Shown here one piece after another: positions 50,169-59,482 of a stretch of DNA of 64,000 bases. The notes beneath the pieces were generated by a model. It was not told the origin of the DNA, made no database searches, and was given only the letters and a program-made list of their open reading frames with translations. Made by a program: the position numbers and the translations under genes. Source of the DNA: Favolaschia claudopus (taxonomy: Eukaryota > Basidiomycota > Agaricomycetes > Agaricales > Mycenaceae); assembly GCA_037176885.1 (NCBI GenBank), contig JAWWNJ010000089.1, positions 868,001-932,000 on the forward strand. Direction: 5' to 3'. Within the stretch, counting starts at the first letter, position 1, and every line of letters begins with the position of its first letter.

Positions 50169-51588
50169 TCAGAAAGTAAATTTCTCATCCACGATCTGCT
50201 CCGATATGTCCCACAACTTCTTGGCCGTTTCCTACAAAGAGGATACTCAAAAATGGATGCGATTCTCAAGCGTCAGCCGGGACACTTACTGGATCAGCAC
50301 TATGAGGCGCAATCTTTTCGTTCGCCACCACACAGTCCCATAAGAAGGAACCAGATTGTTCTGCTCATCAACGTGTTCAGCACGAAGATTCGAAGAAGGA
50401 AACTAGGATCAACCTTCAAGACGCGTGTCAAACGCCGCAACCACAGTCCTAGAGGTAAGCTGAATGTGGGGAATCATACGGGATATCAACATGAGATCTT
50501 ACGTTGCAGCTCCTTGAGACATGGTTTTGAATGGGAATTCGCTATTGAGGGTTCCGTCCGGGTTTAGGACACCTTCAACATCACCAGAATTTAGTCGAGT
50601 ATTCTTTTTCTGTCAATTCATGCCCAAGTCCGCTTACCGAAGTTGACCATATCGGCCCTGTTATGTTCTTTCTGCACCATGTTGGTGTTAATACCTACTA
50701 TCGCGTCAACACAGTTTGAAAGGACGTTGAGAATGATCAGAACTTACTCCCGGGGTGAAGACTGTAAGTATGGATTTTACCTCGAGAACGCCTTGCGAGT
50801 TCACTGGCAAACAAAATGTTGGCAGATTTTGCTTGGGAGTAGGCTCCCAGGTTGCTGTACGTTTCCGGTTTCGGGTGCGCCAGATTATCTAAATCTACAC
50901 CAGGTCCCATCCGGTGCCCCTCGCTCGATACGAAAACAACTCGAGGGCTGAAACTCGTAGAGCCGGCGGCGATTAATTTTGGAGCAAGCAGCTTCGTAAA
51001 CAGAAATGGACCGAATTGCGCCGTGGCCATCTGAACCTCAAGTCCATCAGCAGTCAATTTGAAGTCTCCTCCGCCATGGGCTGCGTTGTGAATCAAAATC
51101 TGCATACGAGATTTTTAGCGACTCAGCATAAGAGAATTCAAACCAGAATGAATTACATGAAGAGGTTCAGAGTAAGCATTGACTTCAGCTGCGGCTTTAC
51201 GAACCGCTGCCAGAGAAGATAGATCCAGAATAAGCGAGCGGATTTTTGCTCCGGGAACGTCCTTCTTCAACGCCTCTTGAGATAGCTTCAACCTTGGAAA
51301 AGTTCGGAAGAAGCGATGCAAAACAAAGCAAAATTCGAACCTCTCAACGTTGTAGCCTGTAATAACAACGAGATTCGCGTACTTCGCGATAACGCGCGCC
51401 GTTTCATAGCCTATTCCATTCAAGGACGTCCCAGTTATCAAAACTAGACGCAAAATAGATCAGTTAAACCCTGTAGTTGAAGCGGACATATACAAGAGTC
51501 CCATACCGTTTTTGCCCCGAATTTTACTAGCGAAAATGTCCGCAACTTCTTCAGCGGTCGTGGAGAACGAGAACGTAGGCAAAGCCAT
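50169..51588 (-). CDS. short-chain dehydrogenase/reductase, copy A
   Basis: Nine exons can be joined with correct phases: 51507-51588, 51341-51443, 51157-51292, 50748-51099, 50638-50694, 50503-50572, 50414-50448, 50290-50360, 50169-50231, giving 322 aa. Seen: cofactor motif TGTSLNGIG, HNAAHGG in place of NNAG, VVFVSSEGH with the active-site Ser, and Y-x3-K in YSQAKSAN; C-terminal AAFDTRLE, VVANEKIAPHSADP, KLWDISEQIV. This matches the retinol-dehydrogenase/WWOX-like branch, which oxidises or reduces alcohols and ketones with NAD(P). Two donors are non-consensus (GTTCGA, GTTGAT). A close paralogue with the same exon plan lies at 59.5-61.4 kb. Substrate unknown; no stop or frameshift, so probably functional. 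Confidence 0.83.
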
Positions 51589-51628
51589 CGATTGAAGAGT
51601 GAAAGAATGAACTCATCATGGTCAGTGC

Positions 51629-51634
51629 TTTATA
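51629..51634 (-). promoter_or_regulatory. candidate TATA box of SDR copy A
   Basis: Gene-strand TATAAA about 42 bp upstream of the ATG at 51588. The same element stands at the same distance in copy B. Confidence 0.5.
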
Positions 51635-52288
51635 ACCTGAGTTCACCGGCGACTTCGCCCTTTCCAACCGGTATATGACTAAAACCCAGAATTTTATTGC
51701 ACGTCGTATTATTCAGCCAGCCTGCCAAGGCGTAGCAAGTCTTTCCCGGTGAGTGGCGGGGTGTTTTGCTGGGTCACCGACGCGTTCGAGACCTCGTACC
51801 CTCCTGCCACACCCGAGTCTTGCTGGCCGAATGGACGCTCCAGAGATTGGAAGACTCAGCAGCCGCGAAGAATCAAGATACGGGGATCCGAGCCAACTTG
51901 AAGTGAGTACTTATTGTGCTTGCTGATTTGGCTCTGAGGTGAGGTCAGAATGAGAGTAAATCTTCACGCAGAGATGCAAAGAGTGCGTCTAATAGAGTGA
52001 GTTTGGTTTTACGACACCATGAGTGTAGAAGACGACACCATGAGTGTAGAAAGGCAAGCAAGGTTCGGCATCGGCCGACACACGCCGACACGGAAAATCG
52101 AGAACCGATTATCTCATTGAAAGCTATCGCGACCAGTACAATACAGCGATGGCTGTATAGGCTAGGATGGTAATGATAATTCATATAACAGCCAGGCCAC
52201 AACACTTGCCTGAAGGACGAGAGTAGACGATATTGGTATTTTGATTTCTGGGCTCGGCAGCGCTCATGTGTATGCCTTGGGAGGTGTC
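51635..52288. other. 5' flank shared with SDR copy B
   Basis: Conserved with 61.4-62.0 kb up to the word CCTTGGGAGG at about 52276-52285, where homology stops. A short direct repeat CACCATGAGTGTAGAA occurs twice at 52015-52050. No gene called. Confidence 0.45.
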
Positions 52289-52294
52289 GAAGAA

Positions 52295-52636
52295 CTACAT
52301 CCACGGCCAGACTCGGGCCCACAAATCAGGACACGCGTCGACGGTTGTTTGACATATGCGGAGATCGGTAAAGTGATGGAGAGCTTTGAGGGATAGCCGC
52401 GCTGCGTCGATGTACGAAGGGCGGGTGGCATGGTGTATCATCAGCTCCATGGCCTGGGGCGTCGGAATCATGCGAGGATCAAGATTAAGGTAGAGCACAG
52501 GAAGCACGCAGATGGGCGACGTTCCGATGCAGAATTTGGAGGTGTAGTTGCTGAGGGCGTTCGTGACCACCCTCAAGTCGGGTAAAGACCGATTGGCTGC
52601 CGCCAAAGCGGCGGCCTTGGATATTTTAGAACTCAA
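52295..52636 (-). pseudogene. N-terminal fragment of a MYND-family protein
   Basis: Encodes VLPVLYLNLDPRMIPTPQAM, LSLKALHHFTDL and PDLWARVWPWM, paralogous to the first part of the 36.4-38.4 kb gene (VFYRHLDPSTIPAPEEI, PYLWARIWPWM). A TAG follows WPWM, and the next codons FFDTSQG fit the family, so this is a nonsense change rather than a natural end. The zinc finger is absent: after about ten more codons the sequence joins the duplicated SDR flank. Its orientation relative to the inverted arm mirrors that of the 36-kb gene. Confidence 0.6.
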
Positions 52637-53051
52637 ATGAAAAGAAAAAAATATGTGATGCTTACGCGGATACGTTTATCGGGCAAGTCTGAAACAATTT
52701 TCAAATCCAAAGCTTCGTGCATTGTGCCAAGTAACCGTTAGAGTCCAAGGTCGTGTATGACGTCGCGCCGGTTGACCGAGAAGATGGACTTGTTACTCGA
52801 CGACTCTGGATCATATCAGGCATTCATCCTTCTATTACCTGTACTGAGAGCTCAAAGTCCGACGCAGAATTCATGGCCCGCACCAAGCCCGCAAGCATAC
52901 GAAGTACTTGGCTCAGAAGAATAAGTTGTGGTTGGATTCATTCCAGTAGCAAGAAAGCAGACAGAATTCAACATTGAATGTTCGATCTCGCGCGAATGTA
53001 GTCGATTGAAGTGGTTGACTATGAGCGATATGGGACAGAGGCAAGATTTCT
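52637..53051. other. intergenic, no gene seen
   Basis: 415 bp between the MYND fragment and the right inverted arm. Confidence 0.3.
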
Positions 53052-54730
53052 TCTCGCCGCGGCAAAGCCGTCGGCCGATAGCCGCCGAATCTTGTTGGCC
53101 GGCGCTAAAATTTTCTCAGCGACGTTACCAACAACGACAACGACGAGGGCGGCTAGAACGGCAGCACATTGGCGCCTCTCTCTGGATTTCCACCATATAG
53201 GGATTGTCATTCTTCCCCTCATTCAATCATAATACACTCTTTCTCCAAGTTCCGCGTGGATCAATCTCAAGACGAGAACACTCGCAACTCAGCGCTACGA
53301 GTCGAAACTCTCCATCCACAAAGAGGGACTGTAAATATAACCCTGAGTAGTCGCAAGGTTGCCACGACATGCATTGGGGGAAGATTTGCGACAGAATCTG
53401 TTTCGTCGCTCTGGGAATCGGCATACCGCAAAACACGAGTGCTTGGTGAGTCTCTAGTCCCTGTATTCTGCTTCAATCGTCTGATTTTATTGGTCCAGAA
53501 TTATTTAATGCATCAAATATAACATTCCGGACGAGACTTGCAATTGGCTTCGCTCAAAGTGTTATGGGAGATTCACAGCGCTCGTACGACCGTTTCCGCG
53601 TCGTATGGATGCTCGAATGTCTATCGGCCTGCGGAAGGTACTCTCCATGCTTGTCCAAGTCAGTATGAAAATTAATCACTTGTCCTCCAGAAGGCTTCGA
53701 GTAATTCTACCTTTTCGAAGTTTCCGTGAAGTGAGGTGAAGGTAGGGGCGACGCCCGTGGGCTGCGATCCACTGGATTTGGAGAATATCACCTTTCCTTC
53801 CGGATCGATCAAATGAAGCGTAGGCGCAAAGGACTTCGAGGAGCTGAAGGTATTGTCGTGACTATCATTGCTAGAGAATACTTACGCTTGTATTAGTAAC
53901 AGCTTGATTCAGTCTCATTGGACTCTTCGTCGTGCCCACCGATGTCACCGACGCCGAATTCATCGGGTCGTCAAAGTGTCGTATATCTACCTCTACCTGT
54001 AGTGTTAGTGGAACTTCCAATGAAGTTCCCGGACGCACGCACCGTGACGCTGCGCGGAGATTCGAGAACGCGAGGTTATGTCTGGTGAGTGCGTACCGTC
54101 TGCAAGTTCTTCTGCTTCGGCTAATATTGATACCAGAGGCGTTCTTGTCTCTCTACGTGCAGTGTTGCCAGTCATGGACACCAGCAGACACCCCGCGCAT
54201 AGCTAGCAGGTACGCACCTTATCAAGTACCCGCTGACGACTGTTGTCGACTCGCAGCTGTTGCCAGTCCCGTATCAATCCAGTGCGCAAAGTCGAAGACG
54301 GCTGCCCGCCCTAGCTGCTCATTTCGTATCCTAAAACCGTACGCACTTTGCATAGACTCGCTACTAATGCTCAAGTCAGCTGCAGGATCTTGTAGCTCCT
54401 TAAAGTTACCGACGGGCGAAGAGTCCAGCGGACGCCCCGTCGATCTGATCGTGTTCCGCTGGGTTTACCAAGTAGTCAGCTCTTTGCTAGTTCCTAATTC
54501 TACTGCTGATGTCGTCGCAGGTCTCGCTTTCCATGCCTCGACGACCAAGAGTCTCTCCGACCCGGGTTGATGACCGTTTGCAAGAAAGGTACATTTACCT
54601 TCAAACATTGTTTTCTTTACTCAAAATAGCTCCTTTATAGTCGTTCGCGATTGAATGTCGTCCAGCCCTTTCCGGTCGCGTTGATTTTCGATCGCGGAGT
54701 ATCCTTCACGTGAGGGCAAATAAAGCGCCA

Positions 54731-54747
54731 AACAAACGCCGTTTGTT
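54731..54747. repeat. conserved palindrome in the leader of the unknown gene
   Basis: AACAAACGCCGTTTGTT, 7-bp perfect arms around three bases, 50 bp upstream of the ATG at 54797 and conserved at 34211-34227. It could be a factor-binding site or an RNA hairpin. Confidence 0.45.
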
Positions 54748-54796
54748 GATCCCTCCTCGTCCCTCCTGCATACACCCATCAGCTCCAAACCAAACC

Positions 54797-55666
54797 ATGA
54801 ATTTCGCCGTGTATAACCCCTTCTCCGCCACCCCCTCTCGCTCACTTAAGAGGTCGTGCGATCATCTCGACGACTCGGACTCTCGGCCCTTGAAGTTCGT
54901 CAAGCGACCTGTGCGTCTGCGGCTCAAGACCCTCTTGCGCCTGAAGGAGCAGCAAGAGCGTTGGGCGCCGAAATTCCTCAAGGCGAGCGCCGCTGTTGAC
55001 CCAACGCCCGTCGTCATACCTCCCGTCTTTCGCCGTCATCCCAGCGAGGCGTTCTTTGACGTCGCTCGCGGCGAGTACGCCTACCACCACCTTGATACCG
55101 TCCACGGGCAAGATCTCGACATGGCGCTCGCCGACGTGCAGAGCGATTCCCAGCACGGCGAGATCGTCTACAACGACGTAGAGATGGAGGATATCAAGGA
55201 GGTCCAGGCCTGCCCACATGTAGACGAACTCGCGCTTGCCTTGAACGCGCTCAACATCTCCTATGGCGTTTCCGACCTGATTTGCGACATGCACGGCCTC
55301 GACCTCTCATCTGGGTTAGCAGATGGAGACCACATCGTAGCTGACGATGACCGCAACGCGAGCCTCACCTCTCGAGCCGTCAGCGTCCCTACTGGCAAGG
55401 CGAGTAGGCACAAGGCCAAGGCAGCCAAGGACGACAAGGAGAATGTCGCTCCTCATGGACAAGCAGCGGCGAGCTCTAGTGACAGCAAGACGAAGGCGGC
55501 GTACCCCACAGTCAACTTCATCGACTTCCAGGAGCGACCTGCTCTCCACTCTGCACCCATCAAGGAGGTTCCGCCCGTTGCCTCCACCCCGTATAGTTAT
55601 TGCCAGTATTTCACGACCGCAGTGTCGTCCATCTGCGGGGCTGTCGCCATGTGGACACTTGCTTGA
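54797..55666 (+). CDS. unknown protein with KEN box, right-arm copy
   Basis: 289 aa, one exon, paralogue of 33289-34167 in the opposite arm. Starts MNFAVYNPFSATPSRSLKRS; the region KRPVRLRLKTLLRLK and PVFRRHPSEAFFDVARGEYA are shared, while the acidic middle differs (HHLDTVHGQDLDMALADV-type wording). From LSSGLADGDHIVADD to the end AVSSICGAVAMWTLA the two proteins are identical, including DKENVAP. Both copies remain open despite N-terminal divergence, which suggests selection on the protein rather than a chance frame. No domain recognised; largely disordered by composition. It may be nuclear from the basic segment, but that is weak. Confidence 0.65.
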   Translation: MNFAVYNPFSATPSRSLKRSCDHLDDSDSRPLKFVKRPVRLRLKTLLRLKEQQERWAPKFLKASAAVDPTPVVIPPVFRRHPSEAFFDVARGEYAYHHLDTVHGQDLDMALADVQSDSQHGEIVYNDVEMEDIKEVQACPHVDELALALNALNISYGVSDLICDMHGLDLSSGLADGDHIVADDDRNASLTSRAVSVPTGKASRHKAKAAKDDKENVAPHGQAAASSSDSKTKAAYPTVNFIDFQERPALHSAPIKEVPPVASTPYSYCQYFTTAVSSICGAVAMWTLA

Positions 55667-55679
55667 GCTTCTCATCAGT

Positions 55680-57650
55680 ATGTCTTTTCGCATTCTTCGG
55701 TCCTCTAGATCTGTCTCTTACCTCTCATCTGTAGAACAAATCAAGGATATCAGTATTAGAATCGGATTCGGGCTCCCTTTCCCTTGCATAGTCTCCACAT
55801 CTCTCCTCTCGAAATCTACTTCTATCCTTGGTGCTGCATTTGATCGACCGCATCCTATCTTCAAGGTATGTCGGTCCCATGGTTCTTTCGCCTACTCACT
55901 CCGGCTTCTTCTAGCGTCTATATACACGCGTCCTGGACAACTACTCCCACATCGCTGTGAGTTTACTGAAACTATCGCCCTCTGCTCTGTGCTGACTCGT
56001 TGGCAGATACATGTAAACAGGGCCGCGTTCGCCCAATTGCTTGATTTAGACTGCTGGAACAGATATTGAAGTAACTCGCTGCTGAGAATTGTACGTCCCC
56101 CTATCTACCTCATCATGCAAGCTCACCGTCGCTCGTAGGCGAATATACTAGCCACAGCGCCGCCACATTCCTGTCAGTATACTCCCCTCCCCCGCCTTTC
56201 ACCCGCGCTAACGTTTGGGTAGATCTATAGAACGGGCTTTGTTTGCCCTCATGCTTGATATGATATCTGCTTAGATTGGAAATATGGGCTGCGTCTGCCC
56301 TTTGCTTGGATACGGTAATGCTTGCTTGGTTCGTACACACTGCTTAAGGATACGTCTTCGTGAGTGATTATGTATTTGTTGCGACCTCGCTGACGCGTTC
56401 ATCTTTTATAGCTATCACCGACGGTCTTTTCTCTTTTGCCTTGGCCCTACACTCCTTCATCTCCCTCCCGCATCCACCCCTTCATGTCGTCGGACTCGAC
56501 CCTCACCGACGGCGCTGCTTGATTGGAACACATCGCTCAAGGATACGGACGTGAGTGTCTTCGTTTCGTTGGTATGACCTCGTCAACGCGTTGGTGCGTT
56601 GCAGCTATTACCGACAGTCTTTACTCTCGCGCCTCGGCTTTACACTTTTTTGTCCTCGTCCCGCCACCACCATATCCTGCCGTCGGACTCGACCCTCACC
56701 GGCGGCGCTGTTTCTGCACCTCTTCGATGCGTCTCGACCTTCCACTCGTTTGCCATATTCTCGAATACCTCACTCTCCAACGGTCGGACGCCTCCTCCCC
56801 GACGGTGCTTCAATACTTCACATACACACTCACCCTAGTACCCGGTCTTTGTGCGTCCTTCCCTGACTCGATGACTTCCATGGCTCACCATCTTCACAGA
56901 CGGCTTCCCTATCGCACTGTCTTTCAAGAGCCCTCAAGCCATCTCTACGCTCACTCGCCGTTCAGGCTGCTGCTATCAGACGCTCTTTCCCTCACGTCTG
57001 TTCTATCCTACCGGTCTTTACCATCCGCAACACCGTTCGCCTACCAGAGTCTACCTCATACACTCACTCTTCGCTCCAGCTGGGTTGACATGATACGCGC
57101 GACGCCTCTCAAAGCTTCAATGCATCCCGATGCCCACTCGCCGTTCGAACTCTCGCTATTCCGACGCTCCCTTGCTCACATGGGCTCTATTCCTCTCGTT
57201 CTTTATTTCGGATTCGTCGACATCAAGTCCATCCTACGTCCGCCCTGGCTTTCTCGGTCTTTGACGTCCCCGAGCCTCTGCACCGAGTGTTGTGCTTCGT
57301 CCTCCTAATTCACCCCTCCGTTTACCCTCGCCCACTCTGCTACTCCACGTATCTCTCAATCTTTCGATGGTGCAATCGTCCCGCAAAATCACGCGCAGCT
57401 TTCTACCAGTCGTTACGCTTTGCTTTCGTGTTTTACTGTTCCCGTCGTTGTCATGCTCTCGACCTGCTGTCTACGCGCAAGCAGCTTTCAACCGCCGTGT
57501 CGTCTTTGTGAGTCAGTCTCTCGCTGACATGTTCCAATCTTCTGACGAATTTCGTAGTGTCACAGCTCTCGCCTCCGCAAACCTATTTTGTCTTGTCGAC
57601 TTTCGGATCTTCGCGTATCTTCGCATCGCGATGCGCGCTTTCCTACTGTG
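55680..57650 (+). other. spliced-looking region downstream of the unknown gene
   Basis: Contains a diverged 193-bp tandem duplication: CTATCACCGACGG at 56412 and CTATTACCGACAG at 56605; CGGACTCGACCCTCACC at 56491 and 56684. In each unit a GTGAGTG..TAG/CAG intron-like segment precedes CTAT(C/T)ACCGAC, so the unit looks like a duplicated exon. Open frames on the plus strand differ from those in the left arm, arguing against a conserved protein. It may be an untranslated or non-coding transcript; no function assigned. Confidence 0.4.
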
Positions 57651-57976
57651 AACTTTCCTTCCTTTCATTTTAACTTTGCAATCGCTAACTAGCTTGACCG
57701 CAGCCCTATGTGATGGTTCTCATATCCGCGATGGCTTTTCGCTTCTCATGCTCGTTCACCTCCCGCTTGGTCGTCATTCCAGATGTTTTGACATGGGCTC
57801 CATCTAATCTTTTTGGGCGAAAAGAAAATGCAAAAAAATCGATAAAAGAAGGGAAAATAGACCAAAAAACACGGGAAAATGGAACAAAAAAACGTAATAA
57901 AATGGGGCTGGTAGCTGTAGCGTAGACGGGGATGGGAATGTATACGGTCAATGTAGAATGATAGAGGTGTTATAAC

Positions 57977-58627
57977 CGAGACGATGGTGTTCAAATGCAG
58001 CTCAACAGACAAGGGAAGGCTCCGTGCCCGCTTTAGCCACAATCCACAAAGCTCGAAGTAATTGGGTCCGCGAGGCAAAGAATCCATTTGGAATCCATCC
58101 GAATCTTTGCCCACAGTTTGGGCGTGGAGACTGCGATGTCGCGCCAAAGCCAGCAAACACCATGTCGCAAATTTCTTTTTTTCCCGACCGGGCCCGATAG
58201 TGCCCGATTGCGCCCGAGTCCACCCGATGGGCTCTCCAAACGATCTATGGCCAATTCAATCCCAGTCTCAATCTGACTATCGGCTGTTATGACCAGTTGT
58301 CGGTGGGTCTCGGGCGCTATCGGGCACTATCGGGCCCGGTCGGGAAAAAAAGAAATTTGCGACACAAGGAAGACCATCGGAGGCGATTTGGGAATTGGTT
58401 TTGGTGAGCAGTTGTCCGAATCCACGGATAGGTGGATTCGGACAGCAAGATGTGGGACTGATTTCAAGCGGTAAACGGGCCATAAAGTCAAAGTCACTGT
58501 TAAGTTTGTGTCGAGCTTTGCCGCGCCTGGTTAACAAGTCGTGAAGAATAGCTTGTTGAGCATCTATAGCCGACGATAGCTCGCTGATTTCTCCTCGCAG
58601 CGTCGATATGATGAGGGTCTGAGCCAT
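57977..58627 (-). pseudogene. F-box gene broken by a MITE and cut by the inverted arm
   Basis: Leader TLRGEISELSSAIDAQQAIL, F-box rest MARLPLEI in which the DPMA is DFMA, then a frameshift; another frame gives PKPIPKSPPMVFL, as in the gene at 62.2-63.5 kb. A 202-bp element interrupts it inside the word LGVC. Beyond the element WLWRD, then in another frame SLPRGPNYFELCGLWLKRAR and SLPLSVELHLN, after which the sequence passes directly into the right inverted arm. The rest of the LRR region is missing. Insertion, frameshift and truncation leave no function. Confidence 0.82.
58163..58364. mobile_element. 202-bp MITE inside the F-box pseudogene
   Basis: Terminal inverted repeats of roughly 60 bp or more beginning TGTCGCAAATTTC, rich in the internal word GCCCGATA. 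Flanked by CA on both sides on the plus strand (58161-58162, 58365-58366). Removing the element and one CA restores CTTGGTGTTTGC, coding LGVC as in the intact paralogue. No coding capacity. Superfamily unassigned. Confidence 0.85.
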
Positions 58628-58731
58628 AGGGCGCCCTGGGCAGAGTTGGCGGAGAGATGCGGGAGAAATCCAGCGACAGGGAGGTCACATCGAGCTGTCA
58701 CGAATTTGTCGGAAGCCTTGGTCCGAAGAAT

Positions 58732-59332
58732 CCCCTACTCTGTTTACAGAGGTAGGGTTCTGTGGGGCTGAACTGTAATTTCTCCCCTCACTTGAACACA
58801 TCAAAGTTACGGCATTTACGGCTTCATGACTCCACAGATTTTGTTGCTCCACATCTACCGGCCGTCGGCAACGCAGATGCCGATTTTGATTCCTGTGATA
58901 GGATAGACCTTGTCCGGATGCCCTACAATGCCAGTTGATTTCAGGCGTTTCCAAATTCCGACTCTCAACCACTTGCAGCAGGACTTGCTTAACTGATTTG
59001 TTTTACATGCCGCAAAAAGCAGCTGGGTTGACAGAGCCGCGCTAGCCGACGCAAAGCCGTCTATGCCGAGGTGCTGATCAAAAGCTGGGATGGAGTCCGA
59101 TGGACCCCACCCGCACCGGCCAATGAGAGCTGGTCGGCGCGCGAGCGTCGACCGAGCGAGCTTTGGCGGTTCTGTACACCAAAAACTTAAACCTCACCTG
59201 CCAATGAGAGCTGGTCGACGCGCAAGTGTCAACCGAGCGAGCTTTGGCCGGCCTGCCTTGCCACTTCGGCCTTGCAAAAGTACATCGAAAGATCTCAGTT
59301 TGTTAACACCTTTACACCTATCAGAGTAGGGG
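58732..59332. mobile_element. 601-bp element with 11-bp terminal inverted repeats
   Basis: Begins CCCCTACTCTG and ends CAGAGTAGGGG. Its first 469 bp (58732-59200) recur in reverse at 59698-60166. Internally a word starting CCAATGAGAGCTGG occurs at about 59120 and again at 59202, an 82-bp tandem offset. No transposase and no clear target duplication. It lies in the 5' flank of the broken F-box gene, in sequence absent from the corresponding place at 50.0 kb. Confidence 0.7.
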
Positions 59333-59482
59333 ACCGGTGCTCGCACCGTTATTGATTTAGTCCAAGGAGCCTGGGGAATCCGTATTATTGTGGAGTCTGA
59401 TAGTGTAGGCAATGTATCCTATGTCTTAAGAGACGAGTTTATTCGGGAAAGAAACTACATGATATAGAGCCTCAATAGAGCC
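59333..59482. other. short spacer before SDR copy B
   Basis: Contains a perfect hairpin CGGTGC-TC-GCACCG at about 59335-59348. From about 59403 it resumes homology with 50.1 kb (TGTAGGCAATGTATCC). Confidence 0.45.

Larger units (their letters stand above)
53052..57976 (+). repeat. right arm of the ~4.9-kb inverted duplication
   Basis: Reverse-complement partner of 31114-35942. The outer end GTTATAACACCTCTAT (reversed at 57960-57976) abuts the interior of an F-box pseudogene here, but lies upstream of an intact F-box gene in the left arm, so the homology boundary at this word is real. At the inner end homology begins near GCCGCGGCAA at 53055. Differences of roughly a tenth of positions outside the identical tract are a visual impression, not a computed value. 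Confidence 0.8.

Noticed and set aside
31114..57976. LTR retrotransposon with the arms as LTRs
   Set aside because: The arms are inverted, not direct, and the interior holds ordinary genes without gag/pol.
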